From Shewanella psychrophila (GTDB lineage Bacteria; Pseudomonadota; Gammaproteobacteria; Enterobacterales; Shewanellaceae): DNA of 64,000 nucleotides. The position numbers and the translations under genes are program-made. The first letter of the stretch is position 1. Each line of letters opens with the position of its first letter. The stretch is taken from assembly GCF_002005305.1 (NCBI RefSeq), contig NZ_CP014782.1:2046001-2110000 (forward strand), given 5' to 3'. The notes under the pieces were generated by a model. That model did no database searches. It was not told the DNA's origin and was given only the letters and a program-made list of their open reading frames with translations. Positions 43,772 to 53,201 of the stretch are shown here, piece by piece.

Positions 43772-44446
43772 ATGAAGACAAATGAACTCCTAAGGCAATT
43801 ATCAGTCCAACTGAAGCAACTAGAGCGGGACGTGCTTCAACACGATGCTAATTTACCCAATAGGGAGCAGAAACTGCTTCGGGATACCGACAGGTTTAAC
43901 GACGAACTATTTATTCAATCAGGCGCTAAGCTTGCGCCCTGTATAGAACAAATAAACAAGAGTATTAAGCAGCTAGGTAAACTGATCAAAGGTAACATAT
44001 CTACCGATACTATAGCCTTGAGCTGTGAACGTATTCAAGACAAGTTTACTGCCGTCAGAAGAGCGCTCAATACCACCTCATTAGGGGCCAATTCAGCATC
44101 GCAGCAAAGAGCTTTTCGAGTTGCTCAAGCAAAGAAGCGTAGAAATAAGTCCCATAATGAAAGCGGCTTTAATTGGATAGCCGCCGGAGTCATGCATAAC
44201 AGCCATCAACTGTACGCAGAACTCAACAAACATCTTAACTGGGTGAGTGCATTTGAACAAAAAATACTCACCTTACAATCGCAGCTGGATAACTGTCCTA
44301 GTGCCGACAAAATCCAGATGCAAAATGAGCTCCTTTTGGTTCATCGACGACTAGGAAAGTGTCGACAAGCCATCAGTTATATAGAAGATCGCATTCAAGC
44401 GTTTGAGCGACCATTCTCTCAAACCTATAAGCCTTTTAATCGTTAA
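43772..44446 (+). CDS. priC: Primosomal replication protein PriC
   Basis: The protein has 224 residues from the ATG at 43772; the open frame is longer but overlaps the TauE-type gene. It has the PriC-like helical text LLRQLSVQLKQLERDVLQHD and an ending YIEDRIQAFERP, with central basic residues AQAKKRRNKS that suit DNA binding. PriC loads DnaB at stalled forks in the PriC restart pathway. It lies in a dinG-tauE-priC string, so replication genes cluster here. Confidence 0.85.
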   Translation: MKTNELLRQLSVQLKQLERDVLQHDANLPNREQKLLRDTDRFNDELFIQSGAKLAPCIEQINKSIKQLGKLIKGNISTDTIALSCERIQDKFTAVRRALNTTSLGANSASQQRAFRVAQAKKRRNKSHNESGFNWIAAGVMHNSHQLYAELNKHLNWVSAFEQKILTLQSQLDNCPSADKIQMQNELLLVHRRLGKCRQAISYIEDRIQAFERPFSQTYKPFNR

Positions 44447-44455
44447 GGAAAAACA

Positions 44456-45145
44456 ATGAAGTCACTCATGTCTATCACCGCAATCTTGGCTCTACTGGGT
44501 TCATCTTCGGCCCTGGCGGCTAATTTGAATATCCCCATGTCATTTGAATACCTGGCCATCGACGGTAAGAAAGTCGAAAGCAGCTTATTCAGCCATAAAT
44601 CAGATCTGGAATTAAGCCAAGGCACCCACAAGATTGCGATCCGTTACCACGACATGGTTCAAGATGATTTCAGTGACAGTGAGAGCTTTGTCAAGTCGTC
44701 TCCCTTTATCGTTACTCTTGCAGTCGATGGTGACCATGACTACACATTGAAGCCCGCCGATGGCGATATCGTAAAACAACCTAAATCTTTCGCGAAATCA
44801 CCACAGGTAGAAATAACTCGCAGCGACAAAGGTGCTGTAATCTATAAAGTCACTCAAACAGACTTCACCGAAGACTCCTTCGTGACTAGCCTGTTTGGTG
44901 GGGGAAACAAGCAAGACATCGCAGCTGTAACGACAGCAGCAACTGGCGGCGCGGTTTTAGCAGCCTCGGCAAGTGCAACACCTACGGCTCCTGTCAGTAT
45001 TCCGGCCCCAGTTGAGGCTATGCCCATGACTCCAGCTTCAGCTGATAAAGGCGAGCATGCCCAGCAAATGTTGCAGTACTGGTGGCTGCATGCCGATGAT
45101 AAGACCCGTAAAGAGTTTATGAGTTGGGCCATTCAACAGCTATAA
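44456..45145 (+). CDS. DUF2057 family periplasmic protein, YccT-like
   Basis: The 229-residue protein has a clear signal peptide (SITAILALLGSSSALAANLN). The DUF2057 domain shows IPMSFEYLAIDGKKVESSL and LSQGTHKIAIRYHDMVQDD. YccT affects curli export in enteric bacteria; the function in Shewanella is not known. An Ala/Pro-rich linker separates it from a C-terminal helix (MLQYWWLHADDKTRKEFMSW). A terminator follows. Confidence 0.82.
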   Translation: MKSLMSITAILALLGSSSALAANLNIPMSFEYLAIDGKKVESSLFSHKSDLELSQGTHKIAIRYHDMVQDDFSDSESFVKSSPFIVTLAVDGDHDYTLKPADGDIVKQPKSFAKSPQVEITRSDKGAVIYKVTQTDFTEDSFVTSLFGGGNKQDIAAVTTAATGGAVLAASASATPTAPVSIPAPVEAMPMTPASADKGEHAQQMLQYWWLHADDKTRKEFMSWAIQQL

Positions 45146-45173
45146 GTAACACACTTTATTCGTTTAAAGCGCT

Positions 45174-45198
45174 AATGCCAGCACATATTGCTGGCATT
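45174..45198 (+). terminator. Terminator after the DUF2057 gene
   Basis: AATGCCAGCA (45174-45183) pairs with TGCTGGCATT (45189-45198) around CATAT, followed by further T residues. Confidence 0.85.
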
Positions 45199-45410
45199 TT
45201 TGTATTTTATAACTGATTAAATACCAAGATTATACTCATTGTCTGAAACCAGACTCTTATTTCAAAGCACTAAGACCAAACAAGCGCTAAAATTATCTTT
45301 GAAGATATTGCATTTTTCTATTGCTGCTATTTAAATATGGTTGCAAACTGAACTATCTTTTCTTGTTCGCTATAAACAGCAATAGACACTAACGGTCACG
45401 GAGCATCTGT

Positions 45411-45683
45411 ATGCAATTAGAAATTCGAAACTATTACGAAGTCCTTCTTATGGAACTCTTGTCCGATGAAGGCTTACTCGATGAATTACCGGAAGACTAT
45501 CTGGCAGATCTTTGTTGTGTCACCCTAAACCAACTTCCGGTCCGTTATATACGGCATCTGGTCGATACCTATTTTTTTGAAGATTACAACGAACTGTCCA
45601 AGATGAAGTCTGAAATTCAAACTGCATTGGAAAAATCTAGAGCATTTCTCAAGGCTAACCTGCATAAAACAGTTGAAAAATAA
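45411..45683 (+). CDS. ComFB-like small protein
   Basis: The 90-residue acidic helical protein has LLDELPEDYLADLCCVTLNQ and the conserved LPVRYI segment. This matches the ComFB (late competence) family, whose relatives bind cyclic di-GMP in some bacteria. It has a pair of adjacent cysteines rather than a CxxC zinc knuckle. It stands alone, with its own promoter in 45199-45410. A role in this organism is not known. Confidence 0.75.
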   Translation: MQLEIRNYYEVLLMELLSDEGLLDELPEDYLADLCCVTLNQLPVRYIRHLVDTYFFEDYNELSKMKSEIQTALEKSRAFLKANLHKTVEK

Positions 45684-45739
45684 TATACCATTGAAGAGCT
45701 AGGTTTAAAAAGAGTACGCTTAGAACAGAGAGGGGATCT

Positions 45740-45820
45740 GGAGGTTCCCCTAGAGCCACACGAGTCACTTGCTGCGGTTGCTCCCTTCTGGGTTAGAACA
45801 ATTCTTCAGTTATCATTATT
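45740..45820 (-). pseudogene. Degenerate second copy of the 4.5S RNA gene
   Basis: 45740-45761 is identical to 46004-46025 of ffs (22/22), and 45762-45787 is identical to 46036-46061 (26/26); one 10-nt deletion (cccggcacat) separates the two blocks. Beyond the apical loop, similarity fades but still shows AATTC and AGTTATCATT at the right spacing. The 5' arm that closes the RNA is missing. It is a partial, decayed copy or the far end of an integrated segment. Confidence 0.78.
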
Positions 45821-46003
45821 GGTCATGCGAGTTGCCTAGAGTAGGACGCAAATATTCAGATAAGACAATATGCGCATACCAGATGCCATGACGAGATTGA
45901 AACAAATATGGGGGTTTTTAGATAAACTATATCTCATCGAGTGTACCGCCAAGTGTACCACCTGAGGTTATTCTGAACTAAGAGATTGATGTACTAGGAG
46001 ATT
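45821..46003. other. Segment between the two ffs-like copies
   Basis: This 183-bp unique stretch is flanked by the ffs copies. It contains AGTGTACC twice, 12 bp apart (about 45941-45960), reminiscent of the start of integrase/att regions. I see no gene. Confidence 0.4.
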
Positions 46004-46104
46004 GGAGGTTCCCCTAGAGCCACACCCCGGCACATGAGTCACTTGCTGCGGTTGCTCCCTTCCAGGCCTGGCCGAATTCACGAGTTATCATTGCGGGGGG
46101 ACCC
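46004..46104 (-). ncRNA. ffs: 4.5S signal recognition particle RNA
   Basis: On the minus strand the roughly 101-nt gene begins GGGTCCCCCCGC and ends AGGGGAACCTCC, so the ends pair (GGTCCCC with GGGGAACC). The apical part shows GCCTGGAAGGGAGC, that is a GGAA tetraloop, then the conserved AGCAACCGCAG bulge region. The length and features match bacterial 4.5S RNA, the partner of Ffh in membrane protein targeting. Exact ends are approximate. Confidence 0.88.
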
Positions 46105-46256
46105 TAAGGTCACCATTGCTTTCTTTGAGTAAAATACCTCAGAGAACGGCGAGCATTATCTACTAAGCCCGCCAAGCAATCAAGTCCTAAACAGCAACTA
46201 TTGCCTTGTTGACTGCTGACTGCTGTTTCTATAAACAGATAGTCTATAGATCTGAG

Positions 46257-46574
46257 CTATAAGCTTAGAAACACCCTATTTTTCTCAACAAGCTTAGGCC
46301 CGATCCCCTTCACATTTGAAAGGTCAGCAATCACCTTAAATTTGCCGTTACTCTCTCTATATTCGACAATCGCTTTCGCTTTTGATTCACCAATTCCCTT
46401 AAGTAAAACCAATTGCTCTATTGAAGAGGTATTAATATTCACATTTAGTTGTTGAACCTGATGTGTATTTTCATTTTTATTGGGGGTTTTCGATTGGCTA
46501 GAAACTTCACCGGCGTAGACGCTGAGTGAAAAAAATGCAGCCATAAGTGTTGCAGAGACAAGTGTTCTCTTCAT
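46257..46574 (-). CDS. ComEA-like helix-hairpin-helix protein
   Basis: The 105-residue protein has a signal peptide (LMAAFFSLSVYAGE), then the ComEA-type domain NINTSSIEQLVLLKGIGESK and NVKGIGPKLVEKN, with two helix-hairpin-helix units. It is probably periplasmic and binds DNA, as in DNA uptake. It stands alone; whether this strain is competent cannot be told. Confidence 0.82.
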   Translation of the reverse strand: MKRTLVSATLMAAFFSLSVYAGEVSSQSKTPNKNENTHQVQQLNVNINTSSIEQLVLLKGIGESKAKAIVEYRESNGKFKVIADLSNVKGIGPKLVEKNRVFLSL

Positions 46575-46974
46575 GGGTAACTCCTTGGTTAGTTATAATC
46601 CATTAAAATGCAGCCATTAGTCCATTTATTCCTTGGCCACCCATTAAATGTAGATCAAGCCCGCACTTCCTGCCATTTTTAGATCGAACGACAGCCTAAG
46701 AGAGAACAAACACGACAAACGTCACAGTTTTAAATTTTAGAAATTTTCATTTCAACTAGATTTTAAGGAGACAAATGTAAGTTTGTAATTCAATCACATA
46801 TTTTTTCGATCACTAGGGCGTAATACTTGTCACACACATGGATAGAACACCATATCAGTCACTCAGTTAGGTCTTCTTGAGTGTAACAAAAATACACCTA
46901 AAATTATTATGTCGAAATCCTTCTCTAGGTTAGTGTGTGCTAAATATAATAATGAGAAAGAAGGTCTAACTGAG
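46575..46974. other. Intergenic region between comEA-like and DASS genes
   Basis: About 400 bp of AT-rich sequence divides the two divergent genes. I see no clear gene or strong dyad. An AAGG at 46961-46964 is a possible ribosome-binding site for the transporter. Confidence 0.3.
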
Positions 46975-48366
46975 ATGGAACAGCTCCAAAAAAATCCCGG
47001 CAACTCCCAAGCTAGTTTTAGTCCCCCACAAAAAAAACTAATTATATTATTCGCCGATATCGTACTTTTTATCATGCTCTATAACTTTCTTCCTTTTGAA
47101 GAAGGCATTAATACCGGTTTATCCATTCTCATCTTCGCCGCCATCTTGTGGCTAACGGAAGCGATCCATATCAGTATTACCGCAATACTGATCCCTATCC
47201 TTGCTGTTGTCCTCGGCGTATTTGAAACCAAAGAGGCGATGAGTAACTTCGCTAACCCGATCATATATCTTTTCTTCGGTGGGTTTGTGTTAGCTGCAGC
47301 CTTAAACCATCAAGGAATCGATAAACTCATAGCACAAAAGGTGTTAACGGCCTCTAAGGGGAAACTTAGCTTTGCTTGTATGTTACTTTTTGGAATAACG
47401 GCTTTACTCTCTATGTGGATAAGCAATACAGCAACCGCTGCTATGATGCTGCCTCTGGCACTGGGGATTTTACATCAGCTGGATTTTAAAGAGCATAAAA
47501 GCACATATCTGTTTATGCTTCTGGGTATTGCCTACTCCGCCAATATCGGCGGTATAGGGACTTTAGTCGGTAGTCCACCCAACGCCATTGCCGCTGCACA
47601 AGTTGGTTTAAGTTTCATTGATTGGCTTGAATTTGGCTTGATCACCGTCGCCTTGATGCTGCCAAGCATGCTTATTGCTTTATATCTGTTCCTTAAACCC
47701 GATCTTTCAGTGGTATGTAAAATACCGGTCTCTGATAATAAGCTAAATTTTCAAGGAAAATTAACACTCTTAGTCTTCATTATCACAGTCTGCTGCTGGA
47801 TATTCAGTAGGCCCCTCTCTCAGGCACTTGGAGGCATAGCACAATTTGATACTGTGGTTGCACTCGGCGCTGTCGTCACGTTGGCGGGTCTTGGTCTGGT
47901 TGAATGGAAGAAAATTGAGCGAACCACAGACTGGGGCGTGTTGATCTTGTTCGGTGGTGGTTTGACATTGAGTGCAATTTTAAAAGCCACTGGCACCAGC
48001 GTATTTCTGGCATATTGGGTTACTGATATTTTCGGTAATACCCATATGGCGCTATTCACTCTTGCCGTTATCTTCTTTGTGGTCATGCTCACCGAATTTG
48101 CGAGTAATACTGCCAGTGCCGCACTCTTGGTGCCCGTATTTGCAGCAATTGCCGAACCTCTAGGTTTATCCCCTATCATGATATCTGTGCTTATTGGTAT
48201 TGCAGCCTCTTGCGCCTTTATGTTGCCAGTAGCAACGCCTCCCAACGCCATTGTTTACGGCTCAGGTTTTATCAAACAATCTGAGATGATGCGGGCGGGT
48301 GTCATCATTAACTTTATCAGTATGTTAGTCCTATACGTGGTGGCTCATACTTTTTGGAGTTTTTAG
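46975..48366 (+). CDS. SLC13/DASS-family anion transporter
   Basis: The protein has about 463 residues from the ATG at 46975 (AAGG 10 bases upstream). Roughly a dozen membrane segments include LSMWISNTATAAMMLPLAL and the paired SANIGGIGTLVGSPPNAI and FASNTASAALLVPVFA. The SNTA and SPPN motifs belong to divalent-anion:sodium symporters for sulfate, succinate or similar. The substrate is not known. A strong terminator follows. Confidence 0.85.
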   Translation: MEQLQKNPGNSQASFSPPQKKLIILFADIVLFIMLYNFLPFEEGINTGLSILIFAAILWLTEAIHISITAILIPILAVVLGVFETKEAMSNFANPIIYLFFGGFVLAAALNHQGIDKLIAQKVLTASKGKLSFACMLLFGITALLSMWISNTATAAMMLPLALGILHQLDFKEHKSTYLFMLLGIAYSANIGGIGTLVGSPPNAIAAAQVGLSFIDWLEFGLITVALMLPSMLIALYLFLKPDLSVVCKIPVSDNKLNFQGKLTLLVFIITVCCWIFSRPLSQALGGIAQFDTVVALGAVVTLAGLGLVEWKKIERTTDWGVLILFGGGLTLSAILKATGTSVFLAYWVTDIFGNTHMALFTLAVIFFVVMLTEFASNTASAALLVPVFAAIAEPLGLSPIMISVLIGIAASCAFMLPVATPPNAIVYGSGFIKQSEMMRAGVIINFISMLVLYVVAHTFWSF

Positions 48367-48382
48367 GTTATAGCCATAAATG

Positions 48383-48416
48383 AAAGCCGCTTCATGCAAT
48401 GGCATGATGCGGCTTT
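48383..48416 (+). terminator. Terminator after the DASS gene
   Basis: A stepped hairpin: AAAGCCGC (48383-48390) with GCGGCTTT (48409-48416), plus an inner TCATGC/GCATGA stem. It is followed by T residues and lies between convergent genes, so it may act both ways. Confidence 0.85.
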
Positions 48417-48464
48417 TCATATAAGCGCTCTAATTACATTGGACTAATGTCGGTTGGTATAGCG

Positions 48465-49643
48465 TTATATCTTAGCCAAGCCTTGTTCCAGATCGACAAT
48501 AAGATCTTCAACTGACTCTAGCCCCACAGAGATACGCAATAAATTTTCCTTTATTCCAGCACCTTCCCGCTCCTCTTTCTCATAGGTAGCATGGGTCATA
48601 GATGCCGGATGTTGTATCAGTGATTCTGCATCACCTAAACTTACCGCGATGGAAAATAGTTGCAAACTATTGATAAACTCAATGGACTGTTCTAGAGCTG
48701 TATCTAGCTCGAAGGCAATAACTCCCCCTCCCCTGCGCATCTGCTTCCCCAGAAGCTGCTGACCAAAGCTCCCCTCTATTCCAGGGTAATACACTTTAAT
48801 CACTTTAGGATGAGCTGATAGGTATTCGACCACTCTCTCAGCGTTATCGCAATGACGCTCCATTCTGACATCTAAGGTTTTTAGCCCTCGCAGAATCAAC
48901 CAGGCATCATGAGGAGACAAGACACCACCTAAGTCTTTCATGGTTTCGAATTTTATTTTATCTATCTGCTCATCACTGCCACAGATTATTCCGGCAATAA
49001 CGTCACCGTGCCCGTTTAGATACTTAGTTGCACTGTGTATAACTATATCGACCCCATGATCCAAAGGTCGCTGCAGTAAGGGGGTCATGAAAGTATTATC
49101 TATGATGCTGATCAAACCGTGCTTTCTTGCAATTGAAACTAGCGCATCTAAATCAAAAACATCGAGATGAGGATTAACAGGTGTCTCACAAAAAAGTACT
49201 CGAGTCTTATCTGTTATCGCTGCAGAAATCGCATCGAGATCCTTAAAATCAACTAAGGAGACATCGATACCAAACTTGTTTAACTGAGTACTCATTAGTG
49301 AAAAAGTACAACCATATACCGCCTTGGAAGCGACCAGATGGTCGCCTTGTGAAAGGTTAGCCAACAGCGCCGAAGAAACCGCCGCCATGCCAGAGGCTGT
49401 AGCTGCAGCAGCTACCGAACCTTCGAGCAGTGCCATCTTGCGCTCTAACTCAGCAGTGGTCGGATTACCGAGTCGAGTATAGATATAACCGACTTCATCG
49501 CCTGAAAATCTGGCTCCACCTTGCTCTGCACTATCAAATACAAAAGTCGCACTCTGACATAACGGGGACACTAATGCCCCAGAGCTATCCTTAACATGGC
49601 CTGCGTGTATGACTTTTGTCGCTAGAGTCCACTTGTCCTTCAT
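48465..49643 (-). CDS. megL: Methionine gamma-lyase
   Basis: The protein has about 392 residues from the ATG at 49643 (CGGAG seven bases upstream). It is a Cys/Met metabolism PLP enzyme with YTRLGNPTTAELERKMALLE, the PLP lysine in SATKYLNGHGDVIAG, and VYGCTFSL, which carries the Cys specific to methionine gamma-lyases. It splits methionine to methanethiol, ammonia and 2-oxobutyrate. O-acetylhomoserine sulfhydrylase is an alternative but lacks that Cys. Confidence 0.88.
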   Translation of the reverse strand: MKDKWTLATKVIHAGHVKDSSGALVSPLCQSATFVFDSAEQGGARFSGDEVGYIYTRLGNPTTAELERKMALLEGSVAAAATASGMAAVSSALLANLSQGDHLVASKAVYGCTFSLMSTQLNKFGIDVSLVDFKDLDAISAAITDKTRVLFCETPVNPHLDVFDLDALVSIARKHGLISIIDNTFMTPLLQRPLDHGVDIVIHSATKYLNGHGDVIAGIICGSDEQIDKIKFETMKDLGGVLSPHDAWLILRGLKTLDVRMERHCDNAERVVEYLSAHPKVIKVYYPGIEGSFGQQLLGKQMRRGGGVIAFELDTALEQSIEFINSLQLFSIAVSLGDAESLIQHPASMTHATYEKEEREGAGIKENLLRISVGLESVEDLIVDLEQGLAKI

Positions 49644-49785
49644 AAAATATCTCCGAGGTCTGATCTTAAGTTTCACATCGGCGGTTAATATTTTATAAAA
49701 TAAGGTTATATGATAGTACCGATGATTATTTAACCATGTACCCAGACACTAGCCGGAGTAAACTTCGGATGAGAAATAATCAAGT

Positions 49786-50961
49786 TCAAGATGTAAAGTC
49801 TTTATTACATTTGACTTTTTCTTTGACCTTGCCACTGAATACAGAAGAAGATAACTCCTTAAGATCTAACAATAACTCTTTATGTATTCCTGACAGCTTA
49901 GGCCGAGAAGACTCTTTAAAGGAAAGAGGTCGACACAATGCCATAGCTTGATAACCTAGGCGTGCCGTCAGTAGGCCGCCGCCGAGTCCTTGTCCAAGAC
50001 GGGCAGATAACTTACCGGACATTTCAACTGAAAGTAGTTGAGTCCCAAGATCAGTGGCTATTTCACTGGTACCTGCATAAATGATGTTAGTGATAACACC
50101 TCTTATCAACTTGATACGGCTCCAGTAACCCAATTCAATGCCATAACAGTGTGCAATCTTGACTATCATGCTTTGATTTCGCCAGAGAATAATGGCCATA
50201 TCCAGGACAGCCAGAGGGCTCGCCGCTAATAACAGTGCCGATTCTTGAGCGAAGCGGCGAACGATCTTTTTCGCGACCCTATCTCGGTCACTCAATATGA
50301 TTTCATCGAATAAGATCAGCTTCTCAGCGTCATTGTGACCATCTCGATTAGAATCATGATACTTAGATAAATCAATCCCTTGTGGTAGATTATTGATAAT
50401 ATTCCCGATAAATTTATCGGCTTCACCCAGCTGCATACTTTGGGCAAGCCTATCCCCGGTTTGCTGCGCCTCTTCTACCGATTTTAGTCTGACCAACTGA
50501 CGCCATTCACGAAACACGAGTTTCCCCGCCCATAAGGTGATCAATAGAGTCACACTGGAGTACAAGCCGAATAACCAAGGGCTTTCTAGCCAGGCGTCCC
50601 TCAGTCCCAGAGTGGTTTCAGTAATAACCAGGCCGATGAGCCCCATGACGATAAGTTTGGCAAGCACAGTCCAGCGAGGTTTGGCTTTACGTTTGGAACT
50701 ATTTTCAAATAATCCAGAACGTTCGGATAAGCTGGAGGCGACTTCATTATCTATGACCTCGTCGGTAACGCTCTCATCAGCACTATTTATAGGTATTTCA
50801 ATAAATTGAGCTTGCTCTTCAAATCGCTTAGCTTCTCGAAAGCTAGGCGTTGCTTCATCCGCTATGGATTCAAACACCTGTTTCTGTTTGATGGTATTTT
50901 CCGTCTCACTTTCAGCGCCTTTGATATTATCTTGCGAAGGGGCTGCTTCTCTATCTTTCAT
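49786..50961 (-). CDS. ycjF: DUF697 membrane protein YcjF
   Basis: The 391-residue protein has an acidic N-terminal tail, two membrane helices (VLAKLIVMGLIGLVITETT and WLFGLYSSVTLLITLWAGKL) and a C-terminal DUF697 domain (AVLDMAIILWRNQSMIVKIAH). YcjF is encoded beside ycjX in the phage-shock regulon and probably acts with it at the inner membrane. Its role is not well known. Confidence 0.88.
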   Translation of the reverse strand: MKDREAAPSQDNIKGAESETENTIKQKQVFESIADEATPSFREAKRFEEQAQFIEIPINSADESVTDEVIDNEVASSLSERSGLFENSSKRKAKPRWTVLAKLIVMGLIGLVITETTLGLRDAWLESPWLFGLYSSVTLLITLWAGKLVFREWRQLVRLKSVEEAQQTGDRLAQSMQLGEADKFIGNIINNLPQGIDLSKYHDSNRDGHNDAEKLILFDEIILSDRDRVAKKIVRRFAQESALLLAASPLAVLDMAIILWRNQSMIVKIAHCYGIELGYWSRIKLIRGVITNIIYAGTSEIATDLGTQLLSVEMSGKLSARLGQGLGGGLLTARLGYQAMALCRPLSFKESSRPKLSGIHKELLLDLKELSSSVFSGKVKEKVKCNKDFTS

Positions 50962-50983
50962 ATGATTCTCTCAAAAAAGCTTA

Positions 50984-52438
50984 CTATTTGAGCTTGTCAC
51001 CGAGCAAAAATTGCAACAAGTGATCTAGTCGTATATGTTCAAAATCGGCTCCGTCGGATTGAGGAACATAGTTTGGTGGCGCGAAACTGGTAAATTCAAA
51101 TCCCTGAGACGCCCAAAAATTAGTCCCTGGCAATGATTTTGGCACTTCCCCTGGAAACAGGGTAATAGGTTTTCTCTCTGTCAAACTGACACCTTTGACG
51201 ACTTCAATTTCTCCCTTACTTGATCGGATCATGCCGTGTTGGGTGGCCTTGATGGCACTAATCGCCATGGTTTCAACCTCACACCCTTCGAATTTGGCCT
51301 GCCTCTGGCTCTGCTTAATCAATTGGGTCAGTAATGACAATACGTTGCCCTGCTGATCCCGGGTAACATGATCAACCTTACTCGCCGCGAAGAGTAGTTT
51401 ATCGACCCTAGGTGAAAAGAGGCGTTTCAATAGGTTAGATTGTCCAAATTTAAAACTCTCCATGATGCCATTGAGAGCCTGAGTCATATCATCGAACTGC
51501 TCCTTGCCTCTGTTTAACGGCGTAAAACAATCGACCAGTAACAACTGACGGTCAAAAGTAGAGAAATAGTCTTTATAGAAGGGCCTTATCACCTTGTCCT
51601 GATATTCTTTATAACGCGTTTTCAATACTTGATAGGCCGAGTTAGCTTGGGTATGTTCAAGATCAGCCCTAATATCTTCGGATATATTTAGCAGGGGAAA
51701 GAAAGCTAACACAGGAGAACCAGCAAACTCGCCGGGGAGGAGTAATCGACCAGGCTGAGCATAATAAAAGCCGTGTTCATGAACACTGTCTACCAATACC
51801 TGCTGGTATAACTCTGCGATATGCTTTAACTCCGATTCGTCGGCATTAGAGGCGAGATCCAATGAATCTAAGGCCCCGACGAAAGCTGGATAATATTGCG
51901 ACTTAGTGAATATAGGCTTACGTAACGCCTGTGCCATAGACCAGTGTCCATAGTTTTGTTTAAGCATTGGCAAGTCGAGTAACCATTCACCTGGGTAATC
52001 TATAATATCTAAATACAGGCTGGCACTGTCAGTGAGTTTAGCCAATATTCCTCTGCTAGGCTGATATTTGAGAGTTAATCTAAGCTCACTAATATTACGC
52101 GTAGATGCCGGCCACTGCGGAACGGCTTGCTTTAAAGCATTCATTCCTAAATCATAATCAAAACTTGCCACGGTTAAGTCAGGCTGAAGCGTACGTTTAA
52201 CCCCATACAAACGCTCATCTCTGGTGACTTGCCATAAAGGAAGGTTATTACTCTTTCCTGTGAGGCCCGCGTTGAGAAGTTGATTAACGAGCCCCGTGAT
52301 AAAGGCAGTTTTCCCTGAACCTGAGAGTCCTGTGACTGCTAACCTGATATTTCTATCTGATGCCCTATGGGCGAATGATTGGGTTTTATTACTGACTGTA
52401 TTGCCTAGCTTAGATAAAGAGCGGTTGATACGACCCAT
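50984..52438 (-). CDS. ycjX: YcjX family GTPase/ATPase
   Basis: The protein has about 484 residues (ATG at 52438; a GTG three codons upstream is possible). The P-loop GLSGSGKTAFI is near residue 40, and the YcjX/DUF463 text LYLDIIDYPGEWLLDLPML contains the DxxG switch. Members are phage-shock-linked NTPases of unknown mechanism. It is followed 23 bp later by ycjF and preceded by pspC on the same strand. Confidence 0.9.
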   Translation of the reverse strand: MGRINRSLSKLGNTVSNKTQSFAHRASDRNIRLAVTGLSGSGKTAFITGLVNQLLNAGLTGKSNNLPLWQVTRDERLYGVKRTLQPDLTVASFDYDLGMNALKQAVPQWPASTRNISELRLTLKYQPSRGILAKLTDSASLYLDIIDYPGEWLLDLPMLKQNYGHWSMAQALRKPIFTKSQYYPAFVGALDSLDLASNADESELKHIAELYQQVLVDSVHEHGFYYAQPGRLLLPGEFAGSPVLAFFPLLNISEDIRADLEHTQANSAYQVLKTRYKEYQDKVIRPFYKDYFSTFDRQLLLVDCFTPLNRGKEQFDDMTQALNGIMESFKFGQSNLLKRLFSPRVDKLLFAASKVDHVTRDQQGNVLSLLTQLIKQSQRQAKFEGCEVETMAISAIKATQHGMIRSSKGEIEVVKGVSLTERKPITLFPGEVPKSLPGTNFWASQGFEFTSFAPPNYVPQSDGADFEHIRLDHLLQFLLGDKLK

Positions 52439-52486
52439 AGCCTGCACTTAAAGTTATGTGGGCGACCGGGCCGCCCATTGGAAGGA

Positions 52487-52882
52487 TTAAAGGTTATTGA
52501 TCTCTTGTTTCAAGTCGAAACTGTCCGAGGTCACATGACGTTCCAATTTTTGAAGTCTGATTTCTAAACTTCTAAATTGAGAGTTTACATCACGCAGAGC
52601 CATCTTCGCAGGCTCACCCGATTGCCAAACCTTCTTCTTTATCTCTATATCCTTATGCGCTTTTTTATTATTCTCGGTACCGGGTTTAATATCTAAAATC
52701 ATCCAAAGTAGTACATAGATGATTAGCACAATTCCCGAGCCACCTAAAAGAAATATTGAAGCGGCGACGACTCTAACTAACCAGGTTTCAAAGCCGAAAT
52801 AGTCTGCTATTCCAGAACAAACCCCAGCTATTTTACCTGATTGAGGAATGCGATATAAGGTACGTCCTTTAGTGTCACTCAT
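52487..52882 (-). CDS. pspC: Phage shock protein C
   Basis: The protein has about 131 residues from the ATG at 52882, chosen because GGAGG lies seven bases upstream. It starts with RTLYRIPQSGKIAGVCSGIA, the PspC domain, with a transmembrane helix (VVAASIFLLGGSGIVLIIYVLL) and a C-terminal leucine-zipper-like helix. PspC is a membrane sensor that relieves PspA from PspF. Confidence 0.92.
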   Translation of the reverse strand: MSDTKGRTLYRIPQSGKIAGVCSGIADYFGFETWLVRVVAASIFLLGGSGIVLIIYVLLWMILDIKPGTENNKKAHKDIEIKKKVWQSGEPAKMALRDVNSQFRSLEIRLQKLERHVTSDSFDLKQEINNL

Positions 52883-52947
52883 CTCAATTCCTCCGTTTGA
52901 AAAAATCTGCCTCGCCGGTTGAAACCATCCACGGTCTGATGTCACTT

Positions 52948-53181
52948 TTACTCATTGCGACCCCTCCACTGTGGTGCTTCACTGTCTAAAATCGCTTCCA
53001 ATGTATCGATACGTTGAGCCATCTTATCGGCTCTACCTATTAGTTCATTAAGTTGTGAATACTCTTCTTCAGTAAGTCCCTGGCTCACTTGACGCTTGCT
53101 GCGATAGTGAAGTATCAGCCAAATGGGAGCCACGATTATCAGAAAAATAATAATTGGGGCCATTAAAATATCCATGTTCAT
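52948..53181 (-). CDS. pspB: Phage shock protein B
   Basis: The 77-residue protein has one N-terminal membrane helix (APIIIFLIIVAPIWLILHY), then a cytoplasmic coiled coil (LTEEEYSQLNELIGRADKMA). PspB works with PspC in sensing inner-membrane stress. The ATG at 53181 has GAGGTGAG just upstream. It lies between pspA and pspC. Confidence 0.92.
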   Translation of the reverse strand: MNMDILMAPIIIFLIIVAPIWLILHYRSKRQVSQGLTEEEYSQLNELIGRADKMAQRIDTLEAILDSEAPQWRGRNE

Positions 53182-53201
53182 AACTCACCTCGAAATTGTA
53201 A

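Noticed and set aside
45821..46003. Integrase gene remnant between the ffs copies
   Set aside because: Only two short AGTGTACC motifs; no open frame or conserved residues support it, so it is kept as a hypothesis only.
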